From Verrucomicrobiota bacterium (lineage in GTDB: Bacteria; Verrucomicrobiota; Verrucomicrobiia; Opitutales; Puniceicoccaceae): a stretch of DNA of 64,000 nt. Each line of letters opens with the position of its first letter. Within the stretch, counting starts at the first letter, position 1. The translations under genes were made by a program, and so were the position numbers. The DNA lies in assembly GCA_038744685.1 (NCBI GenBank), contig JBCDMB010000003.1, positions 124,001 through 188,000 on the forward strand, read 5' to 3'. Shown here one piece after another: positions 34,322 through 44,751 of the stretch. The notes below the pieces were generated by a model. That model did no database searches and was not told the DNA's origin. It saw nothing but the letters and a program-made list of their open reading frames with translations.

Positions 34322-35407
34322 ATGAAAGTCATGTTCGCAGGCTCGCTCTCTTTGGTAGCCCTTCTGGCCGGATGCGCTCCGGCACCAGAGGAAGAATCTC
34401 CGAGAGTCCTTCTGGTTGAAGTCGAAACGGCCCAAAAACAGTCTTCGGCGGAAAAGCCAGTCAGCTACTTCGGACTGGTCGAGCCGCGCCAAACCAGCGA
34501 ACTCTCCTTCGAGCTATCCGGCACGGTGGACGAGATACTCGTCGACGAAGGCGAACGAATGACCGCCGGACAGGAGCTGGCCCTCCTCGACTCCACTCGT
34601 TTGGAGGCCCGCATTCAGGCAGCCCAAGCGGCTGTGAAGGAGGCGGAGGCAGGCGCCAAACTCTCTGGAATCACCCTGGATCGGCTGACTCGACTCGTCG
34701 AGCGCGACGCTGCGTCCGTTCAGGAACTCGACGAGGCCCGGCAGGCCCGCGAGACTGCTCTCGCCTCCATCGACCGCCTTAGTGCGGAGGTGGACGCACT
34801 CCAAGTAGATCTGGAAAAGTCAACGCTCATCGCACCTTACGATGGAACGGTAGCGCAACGTTACTTAGACAGTGGGGCCAGTGTAGGTCCCGCCCAACCG
34901 GTACTTCAGGTGATGGAGGACGGCCATCTGGAAGCGAAAATCGGAGTTAGCCCGGTCACCGCCAGAACTTATCAGCCGGGAGATCCCCTTGAGATTGTCG
35001 ATTCTTCGGGCAGATCCCTCGGTGAAATCGCACGGGTGGCACGCGTTGCCTCCAAGCGCGATAACCGCACCCGGACGGTCGACCTAATTGTCGATATCGA
35101 GAGTTCGGAAACGCTGCTTCCTGGAGATCCCATCGAAGTCATCCTGAAAGAGTCCGAGGATCTATCCGGATTCTGGGTGCCGAGAAAAGCCCTTTCAGAG
35201 AACGTTCGAGGGATGTGGGCTCTCTTCGTGCTGGAAGAGGACGAGACTTCAGCAACCAAGGTTTCCCGTCGACCGATTGAAATCCTCTTTTTCGAGACAG
35301 ACCGTGCCTATATCCAAGGACCTCTCCAAGACGGCGACCAATACATCGTCTCTGGACTCCACCGGCTGGTGCCAGGTCAACAAGTTGCGATCAAGCTAAA
35401 CGAGTGA
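34322..35407 (+). CDS. RND efflux periplasmic adaptor (membrane fusion) lipoprotein
   Basis: This 361-residue adaptor has a lipoprotein signal with lipobox LLAGC (Cys about 18), a lipoyl-like hinge (SFELSGTVDEILVDEGERMTAGQELALLDSTRLEARIQAAQAAVKEAEAGA), a coiled-coil segment (about 100-165), and a beta-barrel/MP domain. It links the inner-membrane pump to an outer-membrane channel. It is followed 8 nt later by the RND pump gene. Gene order (TetR divergent, adaptor, pump) matches classic efflux operons, but no outer-membrane factor gene follows. Confidence 0.93.
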   Translation: MKVMFAGSLSLVALLAGCAPAPEEESPRVLLVEVETAQKQSSAEKPVSYFGLVEPRQTSELSFELSGTVDEILVDEGERMTAGQELALLDSTRLEARIQAAQAAVKEAEAGAKLSGITLDRLTRLVERDAASVQELDEARQARETALASIDRLSAEVDALQVDLEKSTLIAPYDGTVAQRYLDSGASVGPAQPVLQVMEDGHLEAKIGVSPVTARTYQPGDPLEIVDSSGRSLGEIARVARVASKRDNRTRTVDLIVDIESSETLLPGDPIEVILKESEDLSGFWVPRKALSENVRGMWALFVLEEDETSATKVSRRPIEILFFETDRAYIQGPLQDGDQYIVSGLHRLVPGQQVAIKLNE

Positions 35408-35414
35408 TCGTGAA

Positions 35415-38400
35415 ATGAGTGAGGAAGCGCCGCATCCGGTAGTCCGACTTCTTTACAAGAACCGGCACCTGCTCGTCCTCTCGATCGTCGTCATCCTCGT
35501 TGGCGGCTACACCGCCTTGCAATCAATGCCTCGTTTGGAGGATCCGGTCATCAACAATCGGAACCCTCAAATCCTCACCCAGTTCCCGGGCGCCAGTGCC
35601 GACCGCGTCGAAGCCCTCGTCAGCGAGCCGATCGAGCAGGCGCTTCAGGAAATCCGAGGGATCAAGTTTATCGAATCATCCTCCAGTGACGGTGTTTCGG
35701 TCGTAGTGATTGAGCTTTTGGACACGATCAACGAACCGGAGAACAAGCGGATCTTCTCGGAAATCCGTGATCGGCTTGGCGATGTCGCTTCACGGTTTCC
35801 CCCCGGCGTCGGCACTCCGTTCTTTGACGACAAACGAAACGCAGTTGCCTTTACCATGATCGTCTCTCTGGGATGGCCAGAAGGTGATCCCAATCTACGG
35901 GTCCTCACCCGAACCGCAAATGAGTTAGCCAATCGCCTGCGCGGCGTATTCGGCACCGAGTTGGTTCGTCTCTTTGGGGCTGCCGAAGAGGAGATCACCG
36001 TAGAAGTGGATCCAATCGCACTCGCCAACCTCGGCCTCACCTACGAATCGGTGGCAAACGCGCTGCAGACCAGTGACAGCAAAGTGCCAGCAGGAACCCT
36101 ATCGACGAGTGAGATCGACCTAAGCATCGAAGTGACGGGTGAGCTTGACTCGGTGGAACGCATCTCGGAAATCCCGGTCGTTCAGACACCGGAAGGCCAA
36201 ACCGTTCGCCTTTCCGATATTGCCACCATCACCCGAAACGAGAGGGATCCGCCGACCGAAGTTGCCCTCGTCGACGGCGAACGCACGGTCTTACTCGCAG
36301 CCCGTATCCGCTCTGACCGTCTCGTCGGAGAATGGACCGAGAGGGCCGAAAGCGTTCTGGAGGATTTTCGCAGCGAGATCGGCGGGGGCCTCAAGATCGA
36401 AACCATCTTTCTCCAAAACGACTACATCGAAGAGCGCCTCCAATCGCTCGGAGAGAACCTACTCTTGGGTGCGGGAGTGATCGTGATCGTCATCCTGCTC
36501 ACAATGGGCTGGCGATCCGCAGTGATCGTTGGATTCGCGCTTCCGCTGACTGCCGCCCTCACCTTCTTCATTCTCAACCTCAACGGCGGGAAGATCCACC
36601 AGATGTCGATCTTCGGCATGATCATCGCTCTCGGGCTCTTGATCGACAACGCGATCGTCGTCACGGATGAAGTTCGGAAACGAAAGAGGGAGGGCCTGTC
36701 GCCAATCCAAGCGGCTTCCGGTGCTGTTCGCCATCTCACTTTCCCTCTTCTCTCCTCAACGCTCACCACCGTCCTCGCGTTCATGCCAATTGCCCTTTTG
36801 GCCGGCGGAGCTGGGGATTTTGTCGGTTCGATCGCGATCAGCGTCATCGTAGCGGTTAGCTCCTCGTTTTTTCTTTCGCTTACCATCATTGCCTGTCTCG
36901 CAGCCTCTGGACGATCTGGGCCGGTCAAAAGAAAGAGCGGAATTGAATGGCTACGAAGCGGGATCGGAAGCGACCGACTGACCCAGGCTGCCTCCTGGTT
37001 CCTCAAGGTGCTCGTTCGTCGTCCGCTACTCGCTGTCGGGCTCAATCTCGTTATCCCTATCCTCGGTTTCTATCTCGCCGGAACTCTTGGTAGCCAGTTT
37101 TTCCCGCGGACCGACCGGGATATGTTTGAGGTGGATCTGTGGCTTCCCCAAGGAACGTCACTGAATGAAACCAAACGATTCGTCGAAAAGATCGATGACT
37201 ACCTCTCCAACGACGCGGAACTGAGGCGGAGTGGATGGCTGGTCGGTTCCAGCTTTCCGACGGTGTATTACAACCTGATCATGGGGGAAGACGGTTCCTC
37301 TCACTACGCTCACGGAACGATCTGGACCGCGAGTCCAGAAGCAAGCGACCGGATGGTTCGCCAGCTTCAGAGTTGGGCCGACAAAGAGCTTCCCGAGATT
37401 CAGATGGTCGCCCGAAAGTTCGCCCAAGGCCCGCCTGCGGATTCGGACGTAGAGTTCCGTCTGTCCGGACCCGACATCAAAACCCTGCGTGAACTTGGCG
37501 AGGAGATCCGCCTGCTCTTGGCTGAGCATCCGGGTATTCTCCACACACAGGCTACTATGCCGAGCGGGCAGCCAAAGATCTGGCTCGATCTCAACGAGGA
37601 GGAGATGGCGTTGACCGGTCTTTCTCCATTGCAAGCCGCGCAACAGCTCGACGCGCAGCTCAGCGGTTTGACTGTCGGCACTGTGATCGAAGAAATCGAG
37701 GATATCCCCATTCGAATCGTTCGACCAATTCGGGCGCGGGATAGCGTTTCTGCAGCATCCGAGTTCATCTTCACAAGTCCTCAAGCCTCAGCAGGTGAAT
37801 GGATCCCGGCGAGAGCTCTCGGTAGTGTTTCTCTCCGTCCGGCACCCGCCGGCATTGATCGCCGCAACAATGAGCGGGTGAACAGCATCCTCGGATTTGC
37901 AGAGACCGGAGCCCTGCCTATCGACATCACCAACGACGTTGTTGGGGCACTCGAGGACTCTGATTTCACTCTCCCACCCGGCTATCAGCTCGAGCTAGGG
38001 GGTGAGTCCGAGAATCAGGGAGACGCGGTCGGCAACCTGGCCAAGTTCCTCCCCGTCATCGGAGTCACTCTGATCGCCACTTTGATCCTGACGTTCCGCA
38101 GCGTCCGCCATGCGATCATTCTGGTCATCGCCGCTCCTCTAGCGATCGGTTACGGACTCCTAGCCACCTGGCTCATGGGCTTTCCGATCAGCTTCAACAC
38201 GATCATCGGTTCGATGGGGCTCGTCGGACTCGCCTTTAACGACAACATTGTTGTCTTGGCGGCGATCACCGCGAGAGCCAAGGAAGGCAAAATGGGGATC
38301 AATGAAATCGTTAAAGAAACCCTCGACTGTGGACGCCACCTCATCTCGACCACCTTTACTACGATTGGAAGCTTCATCCCTCTCCTCCTTATCATCGGAG

Positions 38401-38534
38401 GCGACTTCTGGCCACCGCTTGCAATCATTCTAGTAGGGGGAGTTGGCGGCGCCACCTTCATCGCCTTCACCCTCACACCAGCTCTGTATCGTTGGTTCTT
38501 GGGGTGCGAGAAGGCCTCGGAGAATACTGCGTAG
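35415..38534 (+). CDS. RND-family efflux transporter permease
   Basis: This 1039-residue pump has the RND architecture: TM1 near 13-32, two large periplasmic loops (about 35-340 and 560-870), and TM segments 2-6 and 8-12 in two groups. IALGLLIDNAIVVTDEVRKRKREG carries the conserved Asp of the proton relay, and AFNDNIVVLAAI its repeat in the second half. Resistance-nodulation pumps extrude drugs, bile-like compounds or lipids using proton-motive force. The substrate is unknown. TolC-like partner must be encoded elsewhere. Length is normal for HAE1-type RND pumps. Confidence 0.96.
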   Translation: MSEEAPHPVVRLLYKNRHLLVLSIVVILVGGYTALQSMPRLEDPVINNRNPQILTQFPGASADRVEALVSEPIEQALQEIRGIKFIESSSSDGVSVVVIELLDTINEPENKRIFSEIRDRLGDVASRFPPGVGTPFFDDKRNAVAFTMIVSLGWPEGDPNLRVLTRTANELANRLRGVFGTELVRLFGAAEEEITVEVDPIALANLGLTYESVANALQTSDSKVPAGTLSTSEIDLSIEVTGELDSVERISEIPVVQTPEGQTVRLSDIATITRNERDPPTEVALVDGERTVLLAARIRSDRLVGEWTERAESVLEDFRSEIGGGLKIETIFLQNDYIEERLQSLGENLLLGAGVIVIVILLTMGWRSAVIVGFALPLTAALTFFILNLNGGKIHQMSIFGMIIALGLLIDNAIVVTDEVRKRKREGLSPIQAASGAVRHLTFPLLSSTLTTVLAFMPIALLAGGAGDFVGSIAISVIVAVSSSFFLSLTIIACLAASGRSGPVKRKSGIEWLRSGIGSDRLTQAASWFLKVLVRRPLLAVGLNLVIPILGFYLAGTLGSQFFPRTDRDMFEVDLWLPQGTSLNETKRFVEKIDDYLSNDAELRRSGWLVGSSFPTVYYNLIMGEDGSSHYAHGTIWTASPEASDRMVRQLQSWADKELPEIQMVARKFAQGPPADSDVEFRLSGPDIKTLRELGEEIRLLLAEHPGILHTQATMPSGQPKIWLDLNEEEMALTGLSPLQAAQQLDAQLSGLTVGTVIEEIEDIPIRIVRPIRARDSVSAASEFIFTSPQASAGEWIPARALGSVSLRPAPAGIDRRNNERVNSILGFAETGALPIDITNDVVGALEDSDFTLPPGYQLELGGESENQGDAVGNLAKFLPVIGVTLIATLILTFRSVRHAIILVIAAPLAIGYGLLATWLMGFPISFNTIIGSMGLVGLAFNDNIVVLAAITARAKEGKMGINEIVKETLDCGRHLISTTFTTIGSFIPLLLIIGGDFWPPLAIILVGGVGGATFIAFTLTPALYRWFLGCEKASENTA

Positions 38535-38546
38535 GGTATGGTATGG

Positions 38547-38570
38547 GGAGGGTCCGGCTCCGCCCGGACC
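38547..38570 (+). repeat. single REP unit after the RND pump (family E-like)
   Basis: GGAG followed by the hairpin GGTCCGG/CCGGACC with a 6-nt loop. It begins 13 nt after the pump stop codon, so it may also act as a weak terminator or transcript-end stabiliser. No T tract. Confidence 0.6.
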
Positions 38571-38670
38571 GGGCCGCCAATCCAAATAACCCTTCTTTTA
38601 GCCCGCCACTATCTCCCCCAAGGAATCGCTATCACGATTCGTCTACGGTTGAGTCGAAACCCAAGATAGC

Positions 38671-38689
38671 GCCGTTGGGCCCCAACGGC
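38671..38689. repeat. 9-bp palindrome in the RND/PEP-CTERM gap
   Basis: GCCGTTGGG and CCCAACGGC flank one base. It is perfect but its role is unknown; it could be another repeat unit or an operator. Confidence 0.5.
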
Positions 38690-38728
38690 ACGGGGATCAT
38701 ACCCAAAACGCACGCCCATCCTCAACCA

Positions 38729-38805
38729 TGGAGGGCCGCCGTCTCGGCGTCCACAATTCAGGGCTGTTCGAAGAATCAAACGATCCGCGAGACGCGGACC
38801 CTCCA
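38729..38805. repeat. REPIN-like repeat family E, copy 2
   Basis: Ends TGGAGGG (38729) and CCCTCCA (38799-38805). Each end leads into a hairpin: GCCG-TCT-CGGC on the left and TCCGCG-AGA-CGCGGA on the right. Same head as copy 1 at 33425. Confidence 0.75.
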
Positions 38806-38987
38806 GCGACTCTTTGGCAAAAACAGCGGATTGGCGGCTCAAAAGTCTTTCTAGAAACAAACTCCGCTGATAAAACAATAGTTCTGCCATTCAACCCCCA
38901 TCTGCGGATTGAACCAATCCGCGCTACCAAAAAATCAACTGGGTCTTACACTAATCAACCAATCCTGCCCCAAACAAAGAATCCAAC

Positions 38988-39650
38988 CTACCTGTCCCGC
39001 CGCCAGCGGCGCAACCCCGCAGCACCCAGCGCCAGAAGTCCCAGCCCAACCGCCGCATTCGCCGGCTCGGGGATCGCACCCGCTGCAATCGGGGTATCGG
39101 GCGTGCTTTCGTAATACGCCTCGCTAATCGTTATCCCCCGCCCTACTGGACCGGCTGTCGGCTCTAACCGCAACCACCCGTAGTGAGTGTTCCCCGAAAT
39201 ATCAAACCGGAATCCAATCAGCGAAGACTGACCAATCGAAAAGCCCGCAGATTCTGCATAAACAAAAATCGCACTGTTCACTGTGAATACAACTGGACCC
39301 GTCGAACTCTCCTGCTTGAAGGCATAGCCGGTTGCAAGAGTTGCCCCGATCGAAAACCCTGGTGGCAGAGCATACGCAGCAAACGGCAAAGCCGCCCGCC
39401 CAATGACAGAGCCCCTTCCTGAAAAATTCGCCCCCGTGAGCGCTCCGGCAAAAATGGCATTGTCATCGACGCGGTAAAGAGCGAATTCACCGTCACCGTC
39501 GCCGTCGACACTCCATAGCAACTCATCGCCGAATGCCGGAGGCATAAGTCCACTTCCTACCGTGGGAGATTGAATAATGTGAGCCTGTGCCCCATGACCT
39601 GCAGCGGCTAGAAGCGAGACAATGCCAGCGGATGCTTTGTTTTTTCCCAT
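38988..39650 (-). CDS. PEP-CTERM sorting-domain protein
   Basis: This 220-residue exported protein has a signal peptide (SLLAAAGHGAQA, cleavage near residue 23) and ends with the PEP-CTERM tripartite signal: IPEP, a hydrophobic segment (AAVGLGLLALGAAGL) and a basic tail (RRWRRDR). Such proteins are processed by an exosortase; one is encoded at 59250-60302. The middle part contains beta-strand-like repeats (GDELLWSVDGDGDGEFALYRVDDNAIF, GYAFKQESSTGPVVFTV) but no named domain. It may be displayed on the cell surface or in exopolysaccharide. Operon partners are absent. Confidence 0.9.
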   Translation of the reverse strand: MGKNKASAGIVSLLAAAGHGAQAHIIQSPTVGSGLMPPAFGDELLWSVDGDGDGEFALYRVDDNAIFAGALTGANFSGRGSVIGRAALPFAAYALPPGFSIGATLATGYAFKQESSTGPVVFTVNSAIFVYAESAGFSIGQSSLIGFRFDISGNTHYGWLRLEPTAGPVGRGITISEAYYESTPDTPIAAGAIPEPANAAVGLGLLALGAAGLRRWRRDR

Positions 39651-40039
39651 AAGCTCGCCGCAATCTCATCAAAATTTGGACCAAAAGTCGAAGGTGAAAA
39701 AGACGAAGCTTTGAATTCCCTGACCCTGATTGGCCCGAGGCCAAGAGGAAACAATCTGACCAACCATCAAACTCAATCCTTAGTGTAGAGCCGGTGCTTG
39801 TCCGTCATGAGCCCAGCCGAATGGACGCCGGCCGCCCCTCATTGGCGACTGATGCAACTATCCGATGGCATCGAGTCAAGCTCGAGCCCTACTGGAAGAT
39901 TTAAGCCAAATTTTAGTTCAACCAAGCAACATTCCACACCCACCCAGCCTCTTTCGTATCTTTGCTGAGGCAAACCAAGAGCTCCATTCCTTTTTTTGGA
40001 AATCCAGACCTCACAAACCTCCCCGGAAGCAAAAGTGGT

Positions 40040-40070
40040 CGGGGGTATCCGGAATTACCGAATACCCCCG
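40040..40070 (-). terminator. hairpin immediately downstream of tRNA-fMet
   Basis: CGGGGGTAT and ATACCCCCG form a 9-bp stem, with an inner CGG/CCG pair. It starts 2 nt after the tRNA CCA on the minus strand. The following sequence has only a short T run, so termination is likely but not certain. Confidence 0.55.
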
Positions 40071-40071
40071 T

Positions 40072-40148
<77 letters not shown>

Positions 40149-40164
40149 TCGAATGCAAAGGAAC

Positions 40165-40193
40165 ATCACAAAGAGGCGGTATTTGGAATGCAA
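40165..40193 (-). promoter_or_regulatory. promoter candidate for tRNA-fMet
   Basis: On the minus strand, TTGCAT and TGTGAT are separated by 17 nt, and the tRNA begins 16 nt after the -10-like box. Only partial matches to the consensus. Confidence 0.45.
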
Positions 40194-40322
40194 GTCTGAA
40201 TTCGAAACAGATTTTGAAGATTAAAAGCAGCCGCATCTCTCACACTACACCAAGAGGTTAGTGCCTTTGTCCCTTTCTGGTTGAACCTAAGACAGAGGCA
40301 GGTTCAACATCGTCTCCCGATC

Positions 40323-42062
40323 ATGCATCACCATACCCTCGAGGGACTCGAAAGGCCAAAATTAAAGGGGTTTCTCTGGAGCCAGCGGAAGAAGCTTCTC
40401 CCTTTTCTGACCCTCCGAAGTTTGTCCATCATTGCGATCACCCCATTTCCGGTCATCTCCCAGTTGATCGTCGATAAATCCATACCCAACAAAGACATTG
40501 GTGAGGTTTGGTTCTTTACCTGGCTCTCGATCGTACTGCTCTTGCTCCACCTGATTTTCATGAAGATTGCCGTGTCCTTCCTAACAAAGGAGACCCAAGA
40601 CATCTTCCGCAGAATGCGTGCGCGAATATTTCATAAACTGAATTTCATGCACTTCGGATTCCTCGACTCGACCCAGACGGGTCGGCTCCTCTCGAAGTAC
40701 GCGTTCGATACCAGCAATATCGAAATGACGACCATCCAGTCCGTGGCCATGATCATCCCAGAGATTTTCCGGTCTTTGCTCCTCGTTGCGGCTCTTGCTT
40801 GGATCAACTTATGGCTAGTCGTCATTGTTCTTATCTGTGTCCCGATTTTTGCGTTGGTTCGAATCATCTACTTTGAGCCGCTCGAGAAGAACAATGAGGC
40901 CGTTCGTCGTGCCCGCGAGAAAATGACGGGCCAGGCAAGCGAGTTTATTTCGGCCATCAAGCTGGTTCGTGGCTACGGTCGCGAGGACGAGGCTCGGGAG
41001 GAAATGAACCGACTCAGTCATGAGTATGGAGAGACGCGAGCTGGACAGATGAAGATCAACCAATCTCTTGGTTACATGCTGTTCAGTGTGGTAACGGCCC
41101 TTTCCCTCTTCGCCGTGGCTTTCTGCGGCTGGCTGGTCATTGAGGATCAGATGAGTCTCGGAGCATTGGTCGCCTTGATCGGAGCCCTGCCGGTTTGCCT
41201 GACCCCTGTCACCCTGATTAGTCAATTCAGCACTCAGTATCTCCTCGGTGCGGAAAGCTATCGCAGCATCAAAGAGCTGCTCGATTCCGCCTATGTTGAG
41301 GACTGGAAAGGAACTTTCCAGCCCGAGGAGATGAAAGGAACTATCCGATTCCGCGATGTCTCTTTTACCTACGAGAAGAATTCAGAGGAGCGGACAATCG
41401 ATCACTTCACTATGTTGATCAAGGCTGGCGAACACGTTGCTTTTGTCGGCCCCAGCGGTTCAGGAAAGAGCACCCTCGTAAGTCTCATCCTCGGTTTCTA
41501 TGCTCCGACCGAAGGCGATATCCTCATCGATGGAACTTCCCAGTCCGATTGGGACATTCGGCACCTCCGGCAGAACTGTGCCATCGTGATGCAGGACAAC
41601 CTTCTTCTCTCGGGTACCCTTCTAGATAACATCCGATTCGGAAAACCAGATGCGACGATGGAGGAAGTGCGGGAAGCCGCACAACACGCCTATGCGCTAG
41701 AGTTTATCGACGCACTACCGGACGGATTCAATAGCAAGGTCGGGGAGCGAGGGGTTAGCCTATCAGGAGGTCAGCGTCAGCGAATCGCCATCGCCCGCGC
41801 ACTGCTCCGTGACCCTCCCATCTTGATTCTCGATGAGGCGACCAGCGCACTCGACTATGAGAGCGAGAAGGCCGTTCAGAACGCACTTGATTATCTCGCG
41901 AGCGGCCGGACGACCATCACCATTGCACACCGGTTGAGCACGATTCGAGGTGCCGATCGAATTATTGTACTCCGGTCCGGAAAAAGTGTGGCGGAAGGAA
42001 CTTGGGAGGAACTGGCGGAGGAGGAAGGCCCATTCCGAGACATGCTTCGGGCGCAATCGTGA
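40323..42062 (+). CDS. ABC exporter, half-transporter (MsbA/multidrug type)
   Basis: This 579-residue protein fuses a six-helix membrane domain (about 30-310) with an ATPase domain. The ATPase has Walker A GPSGSGKST (about 380), the Q-loop in VMQDNLLLSG, signature LSGGQRQR, Walker B LILDEATSALD and the H-loop His in TIAHRLST. The fusion with TMD first is typical of exporters of lipids, peptides or drugs and works as a homodimer or with a partner. The ATG at 40323 gives MHHHTLEGLE; a TTG at 40281 is also in frame. No second subunit gene is adjacent. Substrate unknown. Confidence 0.94.
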   Translation: MHHHTLEGLERPKLKGFLWSQRKKLLPFLTLRSLSIIAITPFPVISQLIVDKSIPNKDIGEVWFFTWLSIVLLLLHLIFMKIAVSFLTKETQDIFRRMRARIFHKLNFMHFGFLDSTQTGRLLSKYAFDTSNIEMTTIQSVAMIIPEIFRSLLLVAALAWINLWLVVIVLICVPIFALVRIIYFEPLEKNNEAVRRAREKMTGQASEFISAIKLVRGYGREDEAREEMNRLSHEYGETRAGQMKINQSLGYMLFSVVTALSLFAVAFCGWLVIEDQMSLGALVALIGALPVCLTPVTLISQFSTQYLLGAESYRSIKELLDSAYVEDWKGTFQPEEMKGTIRFRDVSFTYEKNSEERTIDHFTMLIKAGEHVAFVGPSGSGKSTLVSLILGFYAPTEGDILIDGTSQSDWDIRHLRQNCAIVMQDNLLLSGTLLDNIRFGKPDATMEEVREAAQHAYALEFIDALPDGFNSKVGERGVSLSGGQRQRIAIARALLRDPPILILDEATSALDYESEKAVQNALDYLASGRTTITIAHRLSTIRGADRIIVLRSGKSVAEGTWEELAEEEGPFRDMLRAQS

Positions 42063-42237
42063 GTGCTGGCGAACAAAGGTTCAGAATGTTAACGATCCTC
42101 TTCGTAGGATGAAGCTTCATGCCTCGATAATCTCCTCCTATCTCAAGAACAAATGATCGAGGGTTGAACCCTCTTCCCACGTCCACGCCTCGAAATCGCT
42201 ATCGCGCTTCCGCTACAGAGACAGAAAGGGTAAGAGA

Positions 42238-42417
42238 CTACTCCCCTGCCCCAGTCGAACCGGAGATGGAATCATCCATCTCCTCCTGCTCATCCTCCGC
42301 CAGTTCACCTCCTGCTTGCAACCGCTCGAACTCGGCACTGTCGCTGGAATCGAGGGACGAACATCCCGTAAAGATACCCATTAGACCGAATGAGGAGAGA
42401 AAGAGAAAAAATTTCAT
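42238..42417 (-). CDS. small predicted lipoprotein
   Basis: This 59-residue protein has a signal with lipobox IFTGC (Cys about 19), then a short acidic mature part (SSDSAEFERLQAGGELAEDEQEEMDD). It is short, so the evidence is mainly the lipobox. Start is the ATG at 42417. It lies between the ABC exporter and pckG. No function can be assigned. Confidence 0.6.
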   Translation of the reverse strand: MKFFLFLSSFGLMGIFTGCSSLDSSDSAEFERLQAGGELAEDEQEEMDDSISGSTGAGE

Positions 42418-42461
42418 GGGTATAGGACGACAAAAGCTCACTCTCTAGACAATCCGAAAAC

Positions 42462-44267
42462 CTACATCCGACTAATAATCAATTCCCTCTCGTAGGTCAT
42501 TTGAGGCGGGAGGTGCTCCGAGAGTTGTAGGAAGAGTTCTTCGTGCTGAAGGCTTTGCATCTTCATTTTGTGCCGATCCACATGCATCAGTTCATTCCAA
42601 TCCTCTTCCGAAAAATCGAGTCCTTTCCAATCAAAGTCTCGGAAGCGGGGCATCCATCCAACCGGCGACTCGAACGCCTTGGAACTTCCATTCACGCGGC
42701 CAAGAATCCATTTGAGAACCCGCATATTCTCGCCAAAACCCGGCCAGATGAACTTCCCATCCTCTCCTTTGCGGAACCAGTTGACGTGAAAGATCCGGCA
42801 CGGCTCCTTCATCTCCTTACCCATCTTGAACCAGTGGCGCATGTAATTCCCCATATTGTATCCACAAAATGGTAACATCGCAAAGGGGTCACGACGCAGT
42901 TTGCCGACTGTCCCCTCGGCAGCAGCCGTAAGCTCTGACCCCATTGTTGCCCCAAGATAAACTCCATGGATCCAATTGAAGGACTGGAAGACGAGCGGGA
43001 TATCACTCATCCGGCGTCCGCCAAAGAGAAAACAATCAATCCGGACCCCTTTTGGATTCTCCCATTCTGGATCGATGATCGGGCAATTGCGAGCGGGCGC
43101 AGTAAAGCGGGCATTCGGATGGGCGGCAGTGGTCTCCGAATCCGGGGTCCAATCGTTACCCTTCCAGTCAATCAAATGGGCTGGAGGCTCCGCTGTCATA
43201 TCCTCCCACCAGACGTCACCGTCATCAGTAAGTGCGCAGTTAGTGAAGATCGTATCCTTAGAGCACGACTCCATCGCGTTCGGATTGGTTTCGGCTGACG
43301 TTCCCGGAGCTACCCCGAAGAACCCGTTTTCCGGATTGATCGCTCGCAACTCTCCGTCGACTGGCTTGATCCATGCGATGTCATCGCCCACCGTCGTCAC
43401 CTCCCAACCCTCTTCGCGGAAGGGTTTCGGGGGAATCAGCATGGCAAAATTCGTCTTTCCGCAAGCACTCGGGAATGCTGCGGCCACATGGTTCTTGCGT
43501 CCCGAAGGTTCCTTTACTCCAAGGATGAGCATGTGTTCGGCCATCCAACCTTCGTCGTAAGCCATCTTTGAAGCAATCCGGAGGGCAAAGCATTTTTTAC
43601 CCAAGAGCGCATTCCCCCCATAGCCGGAGCCGATCGAGAGAATGGTCCGTTCTTCCGGGAAGTGGGCGATGGTGGTGTTCTCAGGATCGCAGGGCCAGGC
43701 AGGGCCTTTCTCGCCGTCAGCTAAGGGAACACCCACCGAGTGCACGCATTTTACGAAATCGTCGCTCTTGCCAAGGATCTCCCAGACCTTCGCACTGACC
43801 CGCGTCATGATGTGCATGTTGCAAACGACGTAAGGGGAGTCAGAGAGCTCGATCCCGATCTTCGCGATATCGGATCCCAGAGGGCCCATCGAAAAGGGAA
43901 TCACATACATCGTCCGGCCTTTCATACATCCAGCCGACAAAGCGTTCATCTTCTCCTTCATCTCATCCGGATCGACCCAGTTGTTGGTCGGCCCCGCCGA
44001 GTCCGGACCCAGACTGCAGATGAATGTCCGGCTCTCTACCCGGGCTACGTCCCGTGGATCAGACCGAAAAAGAAAGCTGTTGGGCCGCGTCTTTTCGTTG
44101 AGTTTGATTGCAACGCCCGAGTCAACCATCTCCCCCATCAGCGTATCGAACTCCTCTTTCGACCCATCACACCAGTGGACGCTATCGGGTTCGCAAAGAC
44201 GAACGATTCCATCCACCCAACGGCGGACGTATTTATTGACGTTGGGCGGTGCAGATTCAGTAGTCAT
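42462..44267 (-). CDS. pckG: phosphoenolpyruvate carboxykinase (GTP)
   Basis: The enzyme converts oxaloacetate and GTP to PEP, CO2 and GDP for gluconeogenesis. The 601-residue protein has the GTP-type hallmarks: the hyper-reactive cysteine P-loop region [15 protein letters not shown], the metal and substrate motifs [11 protein letters not shown] and [13 protein letters not shown], and the C-terminal nucleotide region [26 protein letters not shown]. Length is normal for this class. A promoter candidate ends just before the ATG (44276-44305), so the transcript may be leaderless. The gene is alone on the minus strand. Confidence 0.97.
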   Translation of the reverse strand: MTTESAPPNVNKYVRRWVDGIVRLCEPDSVHWCDGSKEEFDTLMGEMVDSGVAIKLNEKTRPNSFLFRSDPRDVARVESRTFICSLGPDSAGPTNNWVDPDEMKEKMNALSAGCMKGRTMYVIPFSMGPLGSDIAKIGIELSDSPYVVCNMHIMTRVSAKVWEILGKSDDFVKCVHSVGVPLADGEKGPAWPCDPENTTIAHFPEERTILSIGSGYGGNALLGKKCFALRIASKMAYDEGWMAEHMLILGVKEPSGRKNHVAAAFPSACGKTNFAMLIPPKPFREEGWEVTTVGDDIAWIKPVDGELRAINPENGFFGVAPGTSAETNPNAMESCSKDTIFTNCALTDDGDVWWEDMTAEPPAHLIDWKGNDWTPDSETTAAHPNARFTAPARNCPIIDPEWENPKGVRIDCFLFGGRRMSDIPLVFQSFNWIHGVYLGATMGSELTAAAEGTVGKLRRDPFAMLPFCGYNMGNYMRHWFKMGKEMKEPCRIFHVNWFRKGEDGKFIWPGFGENMRVLKWILGRVNGSSKAFESPVGWMPRFRDFDWKGLDFSEEDWNELMHVDRHKMKMQSLQHEELFLQLSEHLPPQMTYERELIISRM

Positions 44268-44275
44268 TGTTCACT

Positions 44276-44305
44276 CTCATAAGCGACAGAGAGGAAGAGC
44301 GTCAA
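44276..44305 (-). promoter_or_regulatory. promoter candidate for pckG (leaderless)
   Basis: On the minus strand TTGACG and TATGAG are 18 nt apart, and the -10 box lies 8 nt before the ATG. A start of transcription 6-8 nt downstream would place it at or very near the start codon. Confidence 0.45.
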
Positions 44306-44357
44306 CGGATTCCCGATAAAAGACTTTGAAGAACCGGTAGAGACAAAACAGAGCCAG

Positions 44358-44609
44358 TCAATCCGCTGTTCTGGCCTTTCGGGGTGGAGGCACAGGATCG
44401 TATCCGTAGCCACCCCACGGATGGCATCGGGAAAGTCTTCTCATAGCCAGCCAGCTTCCGCGAAAGACTCCGTGAACCCGGATCGCCTCCTCTGCATATT
44501 CAGAACAGGTAGGGATGTAGCGGCAAGTGGCCGAGATCCCAAAGGAAGCCTTTACCGGACTTAGGACCAGCTGATAAAAGCGAATCATAAAGCGAAATAC
44601 GATAGCCAT
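44358..44609 (-). CDS. yidD: membrane protein insertion efficiency factor YidD
   Basis: This 83-residue protein has the YidD pattern: [37 protein letters not shown] with the conserved Cys pair, and [24 protein letters not shown]. YidD assists insertion of inner-membrane proteins by YidC. Family members have about 70-90 residues, so the ATG at 44609 fits; ATG at 44588 also works. In many bacteria yidD lies in the rpmH-rnpA-yidC cluster; none of those genes is in this window. Confidence 0.93.
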   Translation of the reverse strand: MAIVFRFMIRFYQLVLSPVKASFGISATCRYIPTCSEYAEEAIRVHGVFRGSWLAMRRLSRCHPWGGYGYDPVPPPRKARTAD

Positions 44610-44725
44610 CCACCAAGAGTCTCCCGAATCACGATTCGTAGAGCGACACCAAAAGTAGCATTTCGTTTGGAGTTTCGGGCAACTGCAAGAGTTCAATCAT
44701 TACAGGTGCCTTCGGTAATCCAGAG

Positions 44726-44751
44726 CGAGCGGCAAGCCGCTGAGCCCTCCA
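44726..44751 (-). repeat. single REP unit, family E-like, upstream of yidD
   Basis: On the minus strand the head TGGAGGG is followed by CTC and the palindrome AGCGGC-TT-GCCGCT. Same head as the family E copies. Confidence 0.6.

Larger units (their letters stand above)
38535..38987. other. 453-nt region dense in palindromes, no gene
   Basis: Between the RND pump and PEP-CTERM genes. It holds three palindromic units: 38547-38570, 38671-38689 and 38729-38805. No protein gene is supported in any frame. Confidence 0.6.
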